This document shows, one piece after another, positions 10,897 through 21,116 of a stretch of 64,000 nt of DNA; the stretch's first letter is position 1, and each line of letters starts with the position of its first letter. The DNA is from an uncultured Bacteroidales bacterium (GTDB lineage Bacteria > Bacteroidota > Bacteroidia > Bacteroidales > Paludibacteraceae). The translations under genes were made by a program, and so were the position numbers. The DNA lies in contig CAMOUL010000008.1 in NCBI GenBank assembly GCA_946626605.1, positions 1 through 64,000 of the forward strand. The letters are read 5' to 3'. The notes under the pieces are model-generated. The model was not told where the DNA came from and searched no databases. It saw only the letters and a list, made by a program, of their open reading frames with translations.

Positions 10897-11960
10897 TGGC
10901 AAAAGGTAAGGTGTTATTAGGAATGTCGGGCGGAATTGATTCTACCGTCAGTGCTATGCTTCTGTTGGAGCAGGGCTATGAGGTGGTTGGCGTAACCTTC
11001 CGCACCTTCGATAGCATCAAAGAGTCTTGTCTCGCCAAGGAGAAAGGATGCTGTTCGATCGAATCCATAATGGAAGCAAAGCACAATGCTCAGAAGATGG
11101 GCTTCGAACATCATATTGTTGACTTCCGAGATACCTTTAAGCAATGCGTCATTCGTAATTTCATTGACGAGTATATGTCCGGACGAACGCCGAACCCCTG
11201 TGTGCTGTGCAATAGTCATATTAAATGGGGAGAACTGGTGCGCGTGGCGGATGAATTACAATGCGATTATATAGCAACCGGTCACTATGCGCGCATTGAG
11301 GAACGTGATGGACATGTATATCTGGCGCAAGCTGCAGATACCAAGAAAGACCAGACCTATTTCCTTTGGATGCTGACCGAAGAGCAATTGCGCCGAACAA
11401 TTTTCCCCTTAGGAGACTTAACTAAAGATCAGGTACGCGATATTGCACGTCAACACGGCTATATCAAACTGGCAGAGAAACGCGAGAGTCAGGAGATTTG
11501 TTTCATTCCCGATAATGACTACCGTGCTTTCTTGCGCGCGAATGTGCCCGACTATAATGAACGCGTGCGTGCGGGTGAGTATGTTGATGCACATGGAAAT
11601 GTGCTTGGTCGGCACGAAGGCTTTGTTAACTATACCATAGGACAACGCAAAGGCCTTGGTATCGCACTTGGTCATCCGGCCTACGTTACCCATATCGATG
11701 CAGTCACCAATCGCGTGACACTCGGCACGAATGAGGACCTTTTTGCTACACAACTGCAGTACCAGATAGTGCGTGCACTTCGTACAGTCAATGATACTGC
11801 TATCTCTGCCCGAATCCGCTATCGTAGTCAAGCTGTGCCGGTACAAAAGATAGACGGGAACTGCCTTTTATTTGCAGCTCCCGTCTGGGGTATTACTCCC
11901 GGCCAATCCATCGTCTTCTATCAAGACGGATTAGTCATTGGCGGAGGAATAATTAGATAA
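10896..11960 (+). CDS. mnmA: tRNA-specific 2-thiouridylase MnmA
   Basis: GMSGGIDSTVSAMLL, GRTPNPCVLCNSHIKWG, YIATGHYARI, SQEICFIPD; TAATG overlap with upstream gene. Confidence 0.96.
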   Translation: MAKGKVLLGMSGGIDSTVSAMLLLEQGYEVVGVTFRTFDSIKESCLAKEKGCCSIESIMEAKHNAQKMGFEHHIVDFRDTFKQCVIRNFIDEYMSGRTPNPCVLCNSHIKWGELVRVADELQCDYIATGHYARIEERDGHVYLAQAADTKKDQTYFLWMLTEEQLRRTIFPLGDLTKDQVRDIARQHGYIKLAEKRESQEICFIPDNDYRAFLRANVPDYNERVRAGEYVDAHGNVLGRHEGFVNYTIGQRKGLGIALGHPAYVTHIDAVTNRVTLGTNEDLFATQLQYQIVRALRTVNDTAISARIRYRSQAVPVQKIDGNCLLFAAPVWGITPGQSIVFYQDGLVIGGGIIR

Positions 11961-11968
11961 CACGCTGG

Positions 11969-12517
11969 TTATTTTCCAAAATAACGTTTGTAAAGACCTT
12001 CGAAACCTTTACCGTGACGAGCTTCGTCACGAGCCATCTCGTGAACGGAGTCGTGAATCGGGTCGAGGTCCAGTTCTTTTGCGCGCTTAGCAATTTTGAA
12101 CTTATCTTCGCAAGCACCTGCTTCAGCCATCATGCGTTTCTCGAGGTTTGTCTTGGTATCCCAAACAATCTCACCGAGCAATTCTGCAAAACGGGAAGCG
12201 TGATCCGCCTCTTCGTATGCATATTGACGGAACGCAGCTGCTATCTCCGGATAACCTTCACGGTCTGCTTGACGAGCCATAGCCAAGTACTGGCCTACTT
12301 CTGAGCATTCTCCCATGAAGTGTGCACGCAGACCTTCTGCAATGATCGGGTCTTTTACGTCTTTTGCTACTCCTAACACATGCTCGCAAACAAAATTGAG
12401 TTTGTCGTCAGAAGCTACTTTCCATTCAACGATTTGTTTACATTGCGGACAACGCTCAGGAGCTTCAGTACCTTCGTGTACGTAGCCACAAATCGGGCAA
12501 ATAAATTTCTTTGTCAT
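11969..12517 (-). CDS. Reverse rubrerythrin (N-terminal rubredoxin-like domain plus diiron domain)
   Basis: CPICGY..CPQC at N-terminus, ferritin-like ExxH motifs ([23 protein letters not shown]). Confidence 0.9.
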   Translation of the reverse strand: MTKKFICPICGYVHEGTEAPERCPQCKQIVEWKVASDDKLNFVCEHVLGVAKDVKDPIIAEGLRAHFMGECSEVGQYLAMARQADREGYPEIAAAFRQYAYEEADHASRFAELLGEIVWDTKTNLEKRMMAEAGACEDKFKIAKRAKELDLDPIHDSVHEMARDEARHGKGFEGLYKRYFGK

Positions 12518-12549
12518 AATTAATTTGAATTTGAGGGTTAATAAAAAAG

Positions 12550-14292
12550 TTATTTACATCCTTTAAAGGCATTTTTTCCAATTTCAACGTTTGCATCAAA
12601 GACCGGAGTCTTCAGATATTTGCATTCCAAGAAAGCTTCTGTACCAATGACGCGTAGTGAGTCATTCCATTCCACTTCACGCAGACTGCGACATTGACAG
12701 AATGCCCCATCGCCGATTTCCTTTAGGTCTTTATTCAACTGCACCTTGCGTAAACTGATACATTGCGCAAAGGCCGCACGGCATAGAAGCTTGAGAGAGG
12801 CAGGCAGTTTGATCTCTTCCAGCAACTTGCATTCCATGAACGCACCATCTTCAATCATATGTATATGATCAACGAGCCGGATTTCACGTAACTGCTGACA
12901 GTTATGAAAAGCGCGAACACCGATGCGGAAAGTGCTCTTGGGAATATTGATAATCTCTAAGGCAATACACCCCGAGAGCGCTTCGTCTCCGATGGCATAT
13001 AGTCCTTCTGGTAAGTCAATACGGTATAAATGCGAGCAGCCTTGGAAGACTTGTTTGGAGAGCGAGTTAACTCCTTCCGGAATACTTACTCTACGCAGCG
13101 CAGCACAACCTGCAAAAGCTTGTTCTCCTAAGTATTGGAGCGAGGAGGGTAGGTTAATAGCTTCCAAACTGCTGCAACCTGCAAAGGCTCCGTCGTCAAT
13201 ACGCTTGAGTCGCGCAGGGAAGGTGATCTTCTTAATGCTGCGGCACATAAAGAAGGCTGCTTTCTCGATTGATTGAAGTTTCTCACTCAGCACTTGTTCC
13301 GTTAGGTTTTCACAGCCGTAGAAAACTCCGGCTCCGAGTTGCTCCAGTTCCGTCGGAAGTTTGGCATTGCGCAGTTTAACGCAGTTGTAGAACGCGAAAT
13401 TGCCTACAGTCTTCACGGTCGCCGGAATCACTACATCCGTCAGGTTCTCGCACCCCATGAATGCCGCAGTAGGTATGGCCGTAATGGTATTTGGTATCTC
13501 TACGCTCTTGAGATTCTTTTTGTTGGCAAAAGCTCGCTCAGCGATCAGACGAATAGGAGTCTTGTTCTTGAAGACATATTTAGTGGGCAACTCGTTGTTA
13601 GTTGCAATCAGACAATCATCGATAATGAGTGCACCTTTCTTCCACTTATTCTCATTGAGCGCGATGCCGCTGCCCGTGAAGGCTTCTTCACCGATGGAGG
13701 TAATGGTGGGCGGAATGACAATCTTCTGCAGGTTCTTGCAATCCCGGAAAGTCTCATGGTCAATGCGGTTGATGCACGCGGGGATTTCTACGCGCTGAAT
13801 AACCTTATTACCTTGAAAGGCCCCGGCCGCTATAAGTCTTGTTCCTTCAGGCACCACAAAACGCGGCTTGATATTTTTATCCGTGGCAATCAGCACGCTG
13901 TCAATCCACAGACAGCCTTCGGTCCAATTGCTTTTATTAAGGAGAATCCCCGTTCCTTCAAAGGCAGAACGATATACTTGTTTTAGCGTTTTCGGTAGCA
14001 CAATAGCCGTAAGATTTTTACATCCTTTAAAGGCTTTGTCGCTGATACCCACAACAGTATACGAGTTCTGACCTACTTGAATTTGTTCCGGGATAAAGAT
14101 TTCTCCTGTTGCCCGAGGATTTAATGCCACCTCTGCGGTCATATGATTCTCGTCAAAGGTGTAGTTGATGTCCTGATACTGAGCTTCTCCTGCCATTAGA
14201 CATGAGAAGGGCATGAGGCAAAATACTAAGAACAATGGAACGATGTTAATTCTATTTCTCATGAGCGTATAAAATGAAGTTTTAATCGACAT
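12550..14292 (-). CDS. BspA-type leucine-rich repeat (LRR_5) secreted protein
   Basis: About 20 repeats of IxxxAFxGCxxLxxIxLPxxLxxI; N-terminal signal-like sequence. Confidence 0.9.
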   Translation of the reverse strand: MSIKTSFYTLMRNRINIVPLFLVFCLMPFSCLMAGEAQYQDINYTFDENHMTAEVALNPRATGEIFIPEQIQVGQNSYTVVGISDKAFKGCKNLTAIVLPKTLKQVYRSAFEGTGILLNKSNWTEGCLWIDSVLIATDKNIKPRFVVPEGTRLIAAGAFQGNKVIQRVEIPACINRIDHETFRDCKNLQKIVIPPTITSIGEEAFTGSGIALNENKWKKGALIIDDCLIATNNELPTKYVFKNKTPIRLIAERAFANKKNLKSVEIPNTITAIPTAAFMGCENLTDVVIPATVKTVGNFAFYNCVKLRNAKLPTELEQLGAGVFYGCENLTEQVLSEKLQSIEKAAFFMCRSIKKITFPARLKRIDDGAFAGCSSLEAINLPSSLQYLGEQAFAGCAALRRVSIPEGVNSLSKQVFQGCSHLYRIDLPEGLYAIGDEALSGCIALEIINIPKSTFRIGVRAFHNCQQLREIRLVDHIHMIEDGAFMECKLLEEIKLPASLKLLCRAAFAQCISLRKVQLNKDLKEIGDGAFCQCRSLREVEWNDSLRVIGTEAFLECKYLKTPVFDANVEIGKNAFKGCK

Positions 14293-14954
14293 ATCGTGTA
14301 TGCAATAATGAATTTTCCTCGCATGGATGCCCCCTTTCGTTTAGCGCGAAGAGCTTGTAGCACGCGCTTCTGAGCCTCCGGGTGCGAATGGGCTGTGGTG
14401 CTTTCCGGATTGGCTGTGTAGTGATAGCCGTCGTAGCGGATAATACGGCATGTCGCACCGCTCAACCAAAGATCAACGGACCATAGTACGTCTTCGTAAA
14501 TCATCCCTTCGGGAAAGCGCAGCTGTGCAATCGCTTCGCGTCGATAGAGCCGCATGCAAGGAGAAGTGAATTGGTGTACGGAAGAGGGTGTTTTCTGTAC
14601 TCCGTTGCGGGTGTAGCCGCTTTGTACATAGTCTACGCCCTTTATTGCAGCTATGTGCTTCTCGCACCAGTCCTGCGATATTGCATCATCGGCATCCACA
14701 AAAGCGACATACTCCCCTTTGGCATGCTTTAACCCCCGGTTGCGCGCCGCCGACTGTCCTGCGTTCGGCTGATGATAGACTTCAAGCCGTGCGTCTTTCG
14801 CAGCCCATTCTTGCGCGATGGCGAGACTGCGATCGGTACTCCCGTCATCCACCAGGATAATTTGCAAATCCTTCTCTGTTTGACAAACAAGGCTTGTAAT
14901 GCAAGCAGAAAGGTACTTTTCAGCGTTGTATATGGGGATGATAAAACTAATCAT
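14259..14954 (-). CDS. Family 2 glycosyltransferase
   Basis: ISFIIPIYNAEKYLSACITSLVCQT, LVDDGSTDRS, AARNRGLKHAKGEYVAFVDADD. Confidence 0.93.
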   Translation of the reverse strand: MISFIIPIYNAEKYLSACITSLVCQTEKDLQIILVDDGSTDRSLAIAQEWAAKDARLEVYHQPNAGQSAARNRGLKHAKGEYVAFVDADDAISQDWCEKHIAAIKGVDYVQSGYTRNGVQKTPSSVHQFTSPCMRLYRREAIAQLRFPEGMIYEDVLWSVDLWLSGATCRIIRYDGYHYTANPESTTAHSHPEAQKRVLQALRAKRKGASMRGKFIIAYTICRLKLHFIRS

Positions 14955-15988
14955 TAATAAACGCGATTGCCTAAGATTGTATATACTTGTCCGTCAATCT
15001 CGATGAATATCTGACCATTTTGGATAAACTTGCGTGCAGCAGGCAATACCTGCAAGTCGTCAATACCTTCTCCGCTACTTTTTCCTAAGCGAAGACCTAC
15101 TAATACGGCATCATGGTCGGAATATTTATACGAACTGTATCCGGATGTGTTGATGTGATAAGCATAGGCTCCGGTGACTTGATCTGCCATCGTGCTATTG
15201 GCCATAGCGTGGTCAAGGATACCTTTCTCGCCATAATAATTATAGGTGTATGCATTCGGGGCGAAACGTACCAATTGCTCTTCATATCCCGCCTTGATCA
15301 GGTTCTGAATAGGAGTCTCTTCCGTGTAGGCATTTAGGTCGCCCATTATAAGAATATCATCGTCGCTTGAGACATAATTCAGTTTCGATATGAGCTTAGA
15401 GGCATTCTGAATACGGGTGCTCTCTCCGTCGTCATCGCCGCTGCTTTTTGCTTTGAAATGGTTCATTGACAGCACGAATAGTTCGTTCGTGGCATTCTCC
15501 TTGAACGCCTGAATGCGCATGCGGGCATTATATTCGCCTGAACTGTAAGGGGATAGGGTGGATCCGGATGGAGTCACCTTCTCTTTGTTGTAGATAAATC
15601 CGGCTTTAAGCGGCATATAACCGCTGCTGGATTGAGAAGCAGATAGGTTGTCGGTAACATACGTATACACCTCTTGACCGTATATCTCATTCATCGCATT
15701 GCAGATATAACTGAGCACTTCTTGGTTGCGCTCCACTTCACAAATGGCTACGATATCCGCTTCAAGGGCCACAAAGACATTAGCCATCTTTTCTGTTTTG
15801 GCAACAAACTGCGCCTCGGTCTTGCAGGATGAGTTGGAGGCCGTCAAGTCCATCAGGTAGTTTTGTGCGTTTTGTGCAACGATGTGAATGCGTGCACTGC
15901 CTACGTCCGGAATGGTAACAGGACTGGTCCACGCAAAAATCTGTACGCTCACCGCAATGAGCAAAAGGGTAAAAAGATTTCGTTTCAT
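14954..15988 (-). CDS. Endonuclease/exonuclease/phosphatase-family secreted protein with short C-terminal tail
   Basis: Signal peptide; EADIVAICEVE, FVLSMNHFKAK, DDILIMGDLNAYTEETPI, YSDHDAVLVGL; tail ARKFIQNGQIFIEIDGQVYTILGNRVY. Confidence 0.88.
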   Translation of the reverse strand: MKRNLFTLLLIAVSVQIFAWTSPVTIPDVGSARIHIVAQNAQNYLMDLTASNSSCKTEAQFVAKTEKMANVFVALEADIVAICEVERNQEVLSYICNAMNEIYGQEVYTYVTDNLSASQSSSGYMPLKAGFIYNKEKVTPSGSTLSPYSSGEYNARMRIQAFKENATNELFVLSMNHFKAKSSGDDDGESTRIQNASKLISKLNYVSSDDDILIMGDLNAYTEETPIQNLIKAGYEEQLVRFAPNAYTYNYYGEKGILDHAMANSTMADQVTGAYAYHINTSGYSSYKYSDHDAVLVGLRLGKSSGEGIDDLQVLPAARKFIQNGQIFIEIDGQVYTILGNRVY

Positions 15989-17121
15989 GATAATATAGTT
16001 TTTATGATTTCTTCAATTTTTCGGCACTGTGCTTCGCGCGAGAACTCCTCTCTATGCACGCTTTGTTGATGCGTATAGCCTTTCTCTTTCCATTGTTTAT
16101 ATTGGCCTTGTATAAATGCCTTAATTTCTTCCTCATCTTCGGTCGCTATACCGGCCTTCGTGTATGCGATAAGATCCGCTAACGCTCCTTTGTCGGAAGG
16201 CACACAGAGCACCGGTTTGTTGCAACCCAAAGCCTCATAAAACTTCGTGGTCAGCATGCCGTGTGTCTCGGTACTTGTCAGTACTAACATGATACTGCTC
16301 TCCCGTATTGCCTCTCCTAACTGTTCGTGTGCGATGGGCTCTTGCTGCGGAGTATGAACATCCAATAGGATGGAAGATGATTTACATGCCTCAATCACCT
16401 GCTTCACTTTCTCCAAACCGGCTTTCTGCCATGCGAAGAGACTGCCGATATACGATATCTTAAAGACCGTAGTGGGGGTGTCTGATGGATAGAACACTTG
16501 CTCGTCGAAGCCGTTATATACTACGGTGACCGGAACACGATGTTTTGTGATGGTTTGGATGAATTCTGCATGCCAAGGAGATATAGTCGTGATAGCCTTC
16601 GCTTGACGTAATACTGCATTCCGACGCCTTCTGTGTATTGCCCGATAGATACCCCGGAAAGGCATCAAGAATCGAGACTGATGCTGATATTGATACCTCG
16701 AGTCATTCACCTGTTCTTCCAAGTCTCGAATATCGCATACCAAAGGTATATTGAGTCGTCTGGCGATGCGTGCTGCAGCCCCTAAGGGAGAGTCATTGAA
16801 GCTTGAACAAAGGACGAGATCATATGGCTCATTGCCGGATAGTCGGTGAATAAACCGGCTCGCAAAAGCGCGATTATACCAGTCGGTCAACAATGTCCAT
16901 ATAGCCTTCGCCAACCACACAAGCGTGCCACCGTGATACATTCGAATCGTCTGAATGGGGTAGGCGTGCGTAAACGTAAGTGGCTTACCATCTTCCGTTA
17001 ATAGGGTTACGCCGTATCCTTTTCGTGCCAAATAATCGCATAGATAGCGCACACGCGGGAGGTACCCTGGTGCTACCAGCGGATCGGAAACAACTAATAT
17101 GTTTGGCTTGCGAGTGCTCAT
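15985..17121 (-). CDS. Glycosyltransferase, GT4-like
   Basis: Two-domain GT-B pattern; KISYIGSLFAWQKAGLE, TKFYEALGCNKPVLCVPSDKGALADLI. Confidence 0.85.
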   Translation of the reverse strand: MSTRKPNILVVSDPLVAPGYLPRVRYLCDYLARKGYGVTLLTEDGKPLTFTHAYPIQTIRMYHGGTLVWLAKAIWTLLTDWYNRAFASRFIHRLSGNEPYDLVLCSSFNDSPLGAAARIARRLNIPLVCDIRDLEEQVNDSRYQYQHQSRFLMPFRGIYRAIHRRRRNAVLRQAKAITTISPWHAEFIQTITKHRVPVTVVYNGFDEQVFYPSDTPTTVFKISYIGSLFAWQKAGLEKVKQVIEACKSSSILLDVHTPQQEPIAHEQLGEAIRESSIMLVLTSTETHGMLTTKFYEALGCNKPVLCVPSDKGALADLIAYTKAGIATEDEEEIKAFIQGQYKQWKEKGYTHQQSVHREEFSREAQCRKIEEIIKTILS

Positions 17122-18263
17122 TTGATCAAGGCCAATATCTTCGGGTATAATGCGCGGTGATAAGACTCGCCTGCAAAATTGTTATTATGCCACAGCAGAC
17201 ATAAATCGCCGTGGTGTAATTTAACCTTCGCAATCAAGCGCTCACACAAGAAGTATGCCTCATCTTCCGTTAAATGCATATACTTACTCAATGTGGTATC
17301 CATCACCATTAGCGGATGTAACGTAAGGTTCGTTAACTGCATCGTTTTCGGATTAATCCATCGCACGGCGCGGCACGTCTGCAGACGGAATCCGGCTTGG
17401 TCCGCAAAACCCATCGTGAAATCGTCGGTATAACCCGCATCCGCTAAGCGCTGCAACTGCTCAATGGAGCAGCGTAAGTAATGAGCGCGGTACATCTTAC
17501 TGTATTCAATAGCTGGTATAGAACCGTAGTAACTGCCATGCACGCCAAGATAGACGTTATTATGACGAAGCATGTGCTTCAAGCGTCTCCAGTCACGTCC
17601 GTGTAGGCAGTATTGTGGATAATCATACCCTCTCCCGCGAGTGCGCTTAACAAAATAGATTGGCTCTGCTTTCTTGACTTGACGGTCTTGCTCGAGAATC
17701 CATGGAAAAGTGTACAAAGGGTCTTGGTGAATATCTCGTAACGCAGCCCAAACCGCTTTCCCCTCTCCACGTCGCAAACCACCTAACGCACCGCGTAAAT
17801 GACGATATTGACTAATCGCATCAATGTCATGCGTCAAATAAATATGATGATATCCGCTTTCCGGTAGTGGCATATTCAGTTGCTTCAACACCAATCGAGC
17901 ATACTCGTCCAAACGAGGAATTTGCAAACGACTCTTTTGATTTAACATCGAATAAGCAGCTAAGAATCGTCCGTGTTCATCGCGTTTCGTATTCAGCACT
18001 TCTTCCGCACGAGAAGTGAAGAAAAAGACAGCGTACACGATATCTGTACGAATAATCGTCTTGCCCTTCGAGGGTTGCTCCACTTCCGGCTTTTTCAACT
18101 CAGGCAGAATAAGGTCCTTTCCTAAATGACCATTTGGGACGATGATAACATCGTGTGTCTCCAGCTCTTTCTCGTCTGCCGTGTAGGCTACACGGGCTGC
18201 GGCTTCGGTGTCTCCGTAGCACAACCACTCAATGATATAATCAATAATTTCTTTCATCTTCAA
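17118..18263 (-). CDS. Polysaccharide deacetylase-like protein
   Basis: YLTHDIDAI near mid-protein, YLGVHGSYYGS, DDFTMGFADQAGFR; located in glycan cluster. Confidence 0.7.
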   Translation of the reverse strand: MKMKEIIDYIIEWLCYGDTEAAARVAYTADEKELETHDVIIVPNGHLGKDLILPELKKPEVEQPSKGKTIIRTDIVYAVFFFTSRAEEVLNTKRDEHGRFLAAYSMLNQKSRLQIPRLDEYARLVLKQLNMPLPESGYHHIYLTHDIDAISQYRHLRGALGGLRRGEGKAVWAALRDIHQDPLYTFPWILEQDRQVKKAEPIYFVKRTRGRGYDYPQYCLHGRDWRRLKHMLRHNNVYLGVHGSYYGSIPAIEYSKMYRAHYLRCSIEQLQRLADAGYTDDFTMGFADQAGFRLQTCRAVRWINPKTMQLTNLTLHPLMVMDTTLSKYMHLTEDEAYFLCERLIAKVKLHHGDLCLLWHNNNFAGESYHRALYPKILALIK

Positions 18264-20044
18264 CTCTCACTCAGTATTTCCCATTCGTATAGTTTCTGTT
18301 CTATCTGATGTTTGATGGTTTCGTACTTTTGAAAGTTCTCCGTCGTTTGATTTTCCGTATTGGCCAGTAGGTGCTCCATTTCCGCCTGTTTCGCTTCTAA
18401 CGTAGCAATAGCCTCTTCTACTTCCGCAATCTGTTTCTCTTTCTTTCTTCGCTCTGCTGCTGCAGCTTTTTGAGCAGTGTAGTCCTGCTTGGAGGAACTC
18501 GGAGTATTCTGATTCGACAGAGTATTCGGATTACTTGGATTCTTTCGTTCCAATTCCTGTAAACTATCCATCTTCTTTGCTCGCAGGAAATCATAGATGC
18601 CGCCTAAATGCTCTTTGACACGACCTCCTCCAAACTCGTATACTTTACTTACTAATCCATCCAGGAAATCACGGTCGTGACTGACGCATATAAGAGTTCC
18701 GTTAAAATCCTGCAGCGCTGCTTTTAGCACATCTTTGGATGGCATGTCCAAGTGGTTCGTCGGCTCATCCAGTATCAGTAAGTTACACGGCTCTAACAAT
18801 AGACGTATCATCGCTAAGCGACTGCGTTCTCCTCCGCTCAACACCTTCACTTTCTTCTCACTCGCCTCACCGCCGAACATGAATGCACCCAGAATATCAC
18901 GTATCTTAGTCCGAATATCGCCGACTGCTACATAATCAATCGTCTCAAAAACCGTCAGGTTCTCATCCAGCAGCGCGGCTTGATTCTGAGCGAAATAACC
19001 GATCTTGACATTGTGCCCGATCTTGAGGTTTCCCAAATAGTCCAATTGCCCCATGATGCATTTCACCAGCGTCGTCTTGCCTTCTCCGTTCTTACCTACA
19101 AAAGCTACTTTCTCACCTCTCCGAATTGTGAAGGTTACATCGTGAAATACATTATGTGTCCCAAAATCTTTGCGCAGATCTTCTACAATCAGAGGAAAAT
19201 CACCACTGCGCGGAGCGGGTGGGAAACGCAGATTTAACTTACTGGTGTCCTCCAAATCCACTTCTAACCGCTCTAACTTATCCAACTGCTTGATGCGACT
19301 CTGCACCTGTACTGCTTTTGTGGCTTTGTAACGAAAGCGCTCGATAAACTCCTCCGTATCCTGAATCATTTTTTGTTGGTTCTGATACGCTCTTACTTGT
19401 TGTTCGTGCCTTTCTTTACGTAACTCCACAAAGCGAGTATAATTAACATTGTAATCATAGATTCGTCCTAAGGTGATTTCGATCGTTCGCTGACACACAT
19501 TGTCGATAAACGCGCGGTCGTGACTTACCATCAGTACAGCCGAGGGACTGCTTTTCAAAAAATCCTCTAACCATTGTATGGACTCGATATCCAAGTGATT
19601 GGTCGGCTCGTCCAATAGCAGCAAATCCGGATGACTCAATAATATCTTCGCCAACTCAATACGCATGCGCCAACCTCCACTGAACTCACTACACGGTCGG
19701 TCGAAATCTCTACGTTCAAAACCCAAACCGATCACAGTGCGGTCCATCTCGGCTACAAAGCGTGCCTCGTCTTCGTGTGCAACCTGCATCATCTCTTCGC
19801 GGAGCGTACGGTCGTCGTGAAAAAGCATCACTTGCGGCAAGTACCCTATCTTCATATCGGTTTCACGGGCAATGCGACCACTCGTTGGTTGGTATTCTCC
19901 CGCAATAAGACGAAGCAAAGTTGTCTTGCCCGCTCCATTCTTACCTACCAAGGCTATCCGTTCCTTCCGGTTGATGAGGAACGTGATATCGTCCAACACC
20001 GGGCGGGACGAGAACTCCATCGATATGTGATCAATTGTCAGCAT
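18260..20044 (-). CDS. ABC-F family ATP-binding protein
   Basis: Two ABC domains (GKNGAGKTTLLRLIAG, GKNGEGKTTLVKC; LSGGERSRLAMIRLLL), ABC-F linker, C-terminal coiled coil, no TM. Confidence 0.93.
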   Translation of the reverse strand: MLTIDHISMEFSSRPVLDDITFLINRKERIALVGKNGAGKTTLLRLIAGEYQPTSGRIARETDMKIGYLPQVMLFHDDRTLREEMMQVAHEDEARFVAEMDRTVIGLGFERRDFDRPCSEFSGGWRMRIELAKILLSHPDLLLLDEPTNHLDIESIQWLEDFLKSSPSAVLMVSHDRAFIDNVCQRTIEITLGRIYDYNVNYTRFVELRKERHEQQVRAYQNQQKMIQDTEEFIERFRYKATKAVQVQSRIKQLDKLERLEVDLEDTSKLNLRFPPAPRSGDFPLIVEDLRKDFGTHNVFHDVTFTIRRGEKVAFVGKNGEGKTTLVKCIMGQLDYLGNLKIGHNVKIGYFAQNQAALLDENLTVFETIDYVAVGDIRTKIRDILGAFMFGGEASEKKVKVLSGGERSRLAMIRLLLEPCNLLILDEPTNHLDMPSKDVLKAALQDFNGTLICVSHDRDFLDGLVSKVYEFGGGRVKEHLGGIYDFLRAKKMDSLQELERKNPSNPNTLSNQNTPSSSKQDYTAQKAAAAERRKKEKQIAEVEEAIATLEAKQAEMEHLLANTENQTTENFQKYETIKHQIEQKLYEWEILSES

Positions 20045-21116
20045 TCTGTCCGTATAGTTTTTTATTCAGTACGCGCCATAGAATTAGCGTTAAAATCGTC
20101 GCCAAAGCAAAATCTGCAAATAACAATAACCATATATTCCAGTTTCGCCCTAAAATAGCCAAGCCAATGAAGAGCAGACTGGCGCTTAACAATACACAGG
20201 TCGTCTGAAGGTGATTTAAACCTGTGCGCAGAAGCAAGTGATGAATATGATTCTTATCCGGCGCAAAAGGACTGCGGTGTTGCTTGATGCGCGTGAGGCT
20301 GACGCGGATGGTATCAAAGATAGGGATGGTCATCACGCAGATAGCTACCGCGGGAGCAGCGCTCATATGATAAACCTCCGGCACTACATGATACGCATTC
20401 TGCTCGCAGAAACGGAAGACGAAAGCTGTCAGTAGATATCCCAATAGCAAACTGCCCGAATCGCCCATGAAAATCTTACCTCGATGACCAAACACATTAT
20501 AGATGAAAAACACCGCCAGCGAACCGATCATACAAATCGCTAATATTGACCAACTGGTAGAACCCACCAGCCCGAAATAGATAGCGAAGAAAAGGCAGTA
20601 TAGGATACCCAAACCGCTCGCCAAGCCGTCAATACCGTCAATCAAATTGATCGCGTTAATGATGGCTATCAGTACAAAGAGCGAGATGATATAACTCGGT
20701 ATGATACCCATTTCACCTATACCGAAGATGCCATGAAGATGTGTCAGACGTAGATTTCCAAAACCAATCAACGCGATGCCCGCCAAGGCTTCTCCCAATA
20801 GCTTGGATAAAGGAGTCAACACCAGTACATCGTCGATAAAACCAACGGCCATAATAGCCGCAATACCAATCAAAAAGAACTGGTTATTCGTGATCTGCGA
20901 ATAGTTAAATAACAGGTACGAGAGCATCACGCTGAAGTAGATATCCAGACCGCCGATATTAGGTACCTCACCCGTGTGACTCATTCGTTTGTTCGGACGA
21001 ACGACAAAGCCCTTCGCTTTTGCGATGCGAAGTACGACAGGCATGCCTATCCAGCCCAAAATAAAACTGACAATGCCGATCAAATAACTATGTTCGATAA
21101 AAAACGCTTGTATCAT
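20031..21116 (-). CDS. WecA/MraY-family undecaprenyl-phosphate sugar-1-phosphate transferase
   Basis: Multi-TM; HTGEVPNIGG, GFIDDVLVLTPLSKLLGEA, INLIDGIDGLASG, FMGDSGSLLLGYLL, APDKNHIHHLLLRTG. Confidence 0.93.
   Translation of the reverse strand: MIQAFFIEHSYLIGIVSFILGWIGMPVVLRIAKAKGFVVRPNKRMSHTGEVPNIGGLDIYFSVMLSYLLFNYSQITNNQFFLIGIAAIMAVGFIDDVLVLTPLSKLLGEALAGIALIGFGNLRLTHLHGIFGIGEMGIIPSYIISLFVLIAIINAINLIDGIDGLASGLGILYCLFFAIYFGLVGSTSWSILAICMIGSLAVFFIYNVFGHRGKIFMGDSGSLLLGYLLTAFVFRFCEQNAYHVVPEVYHMSAAPAVAICVMTIPIFDTIRVSLTRIKQHRSPFAPDKNHIHHLLLRTGLNHLQTTCVLLSASLLFIGLAILGRNWNIWLLLFADFALATILTLILWRVLNKKLYGQNADN

Noticed and set aside
13339-13986. 215-aa ORF antisense to the LRR protein
   Set aside because: Created by repeat periodicity of the LRR gene.
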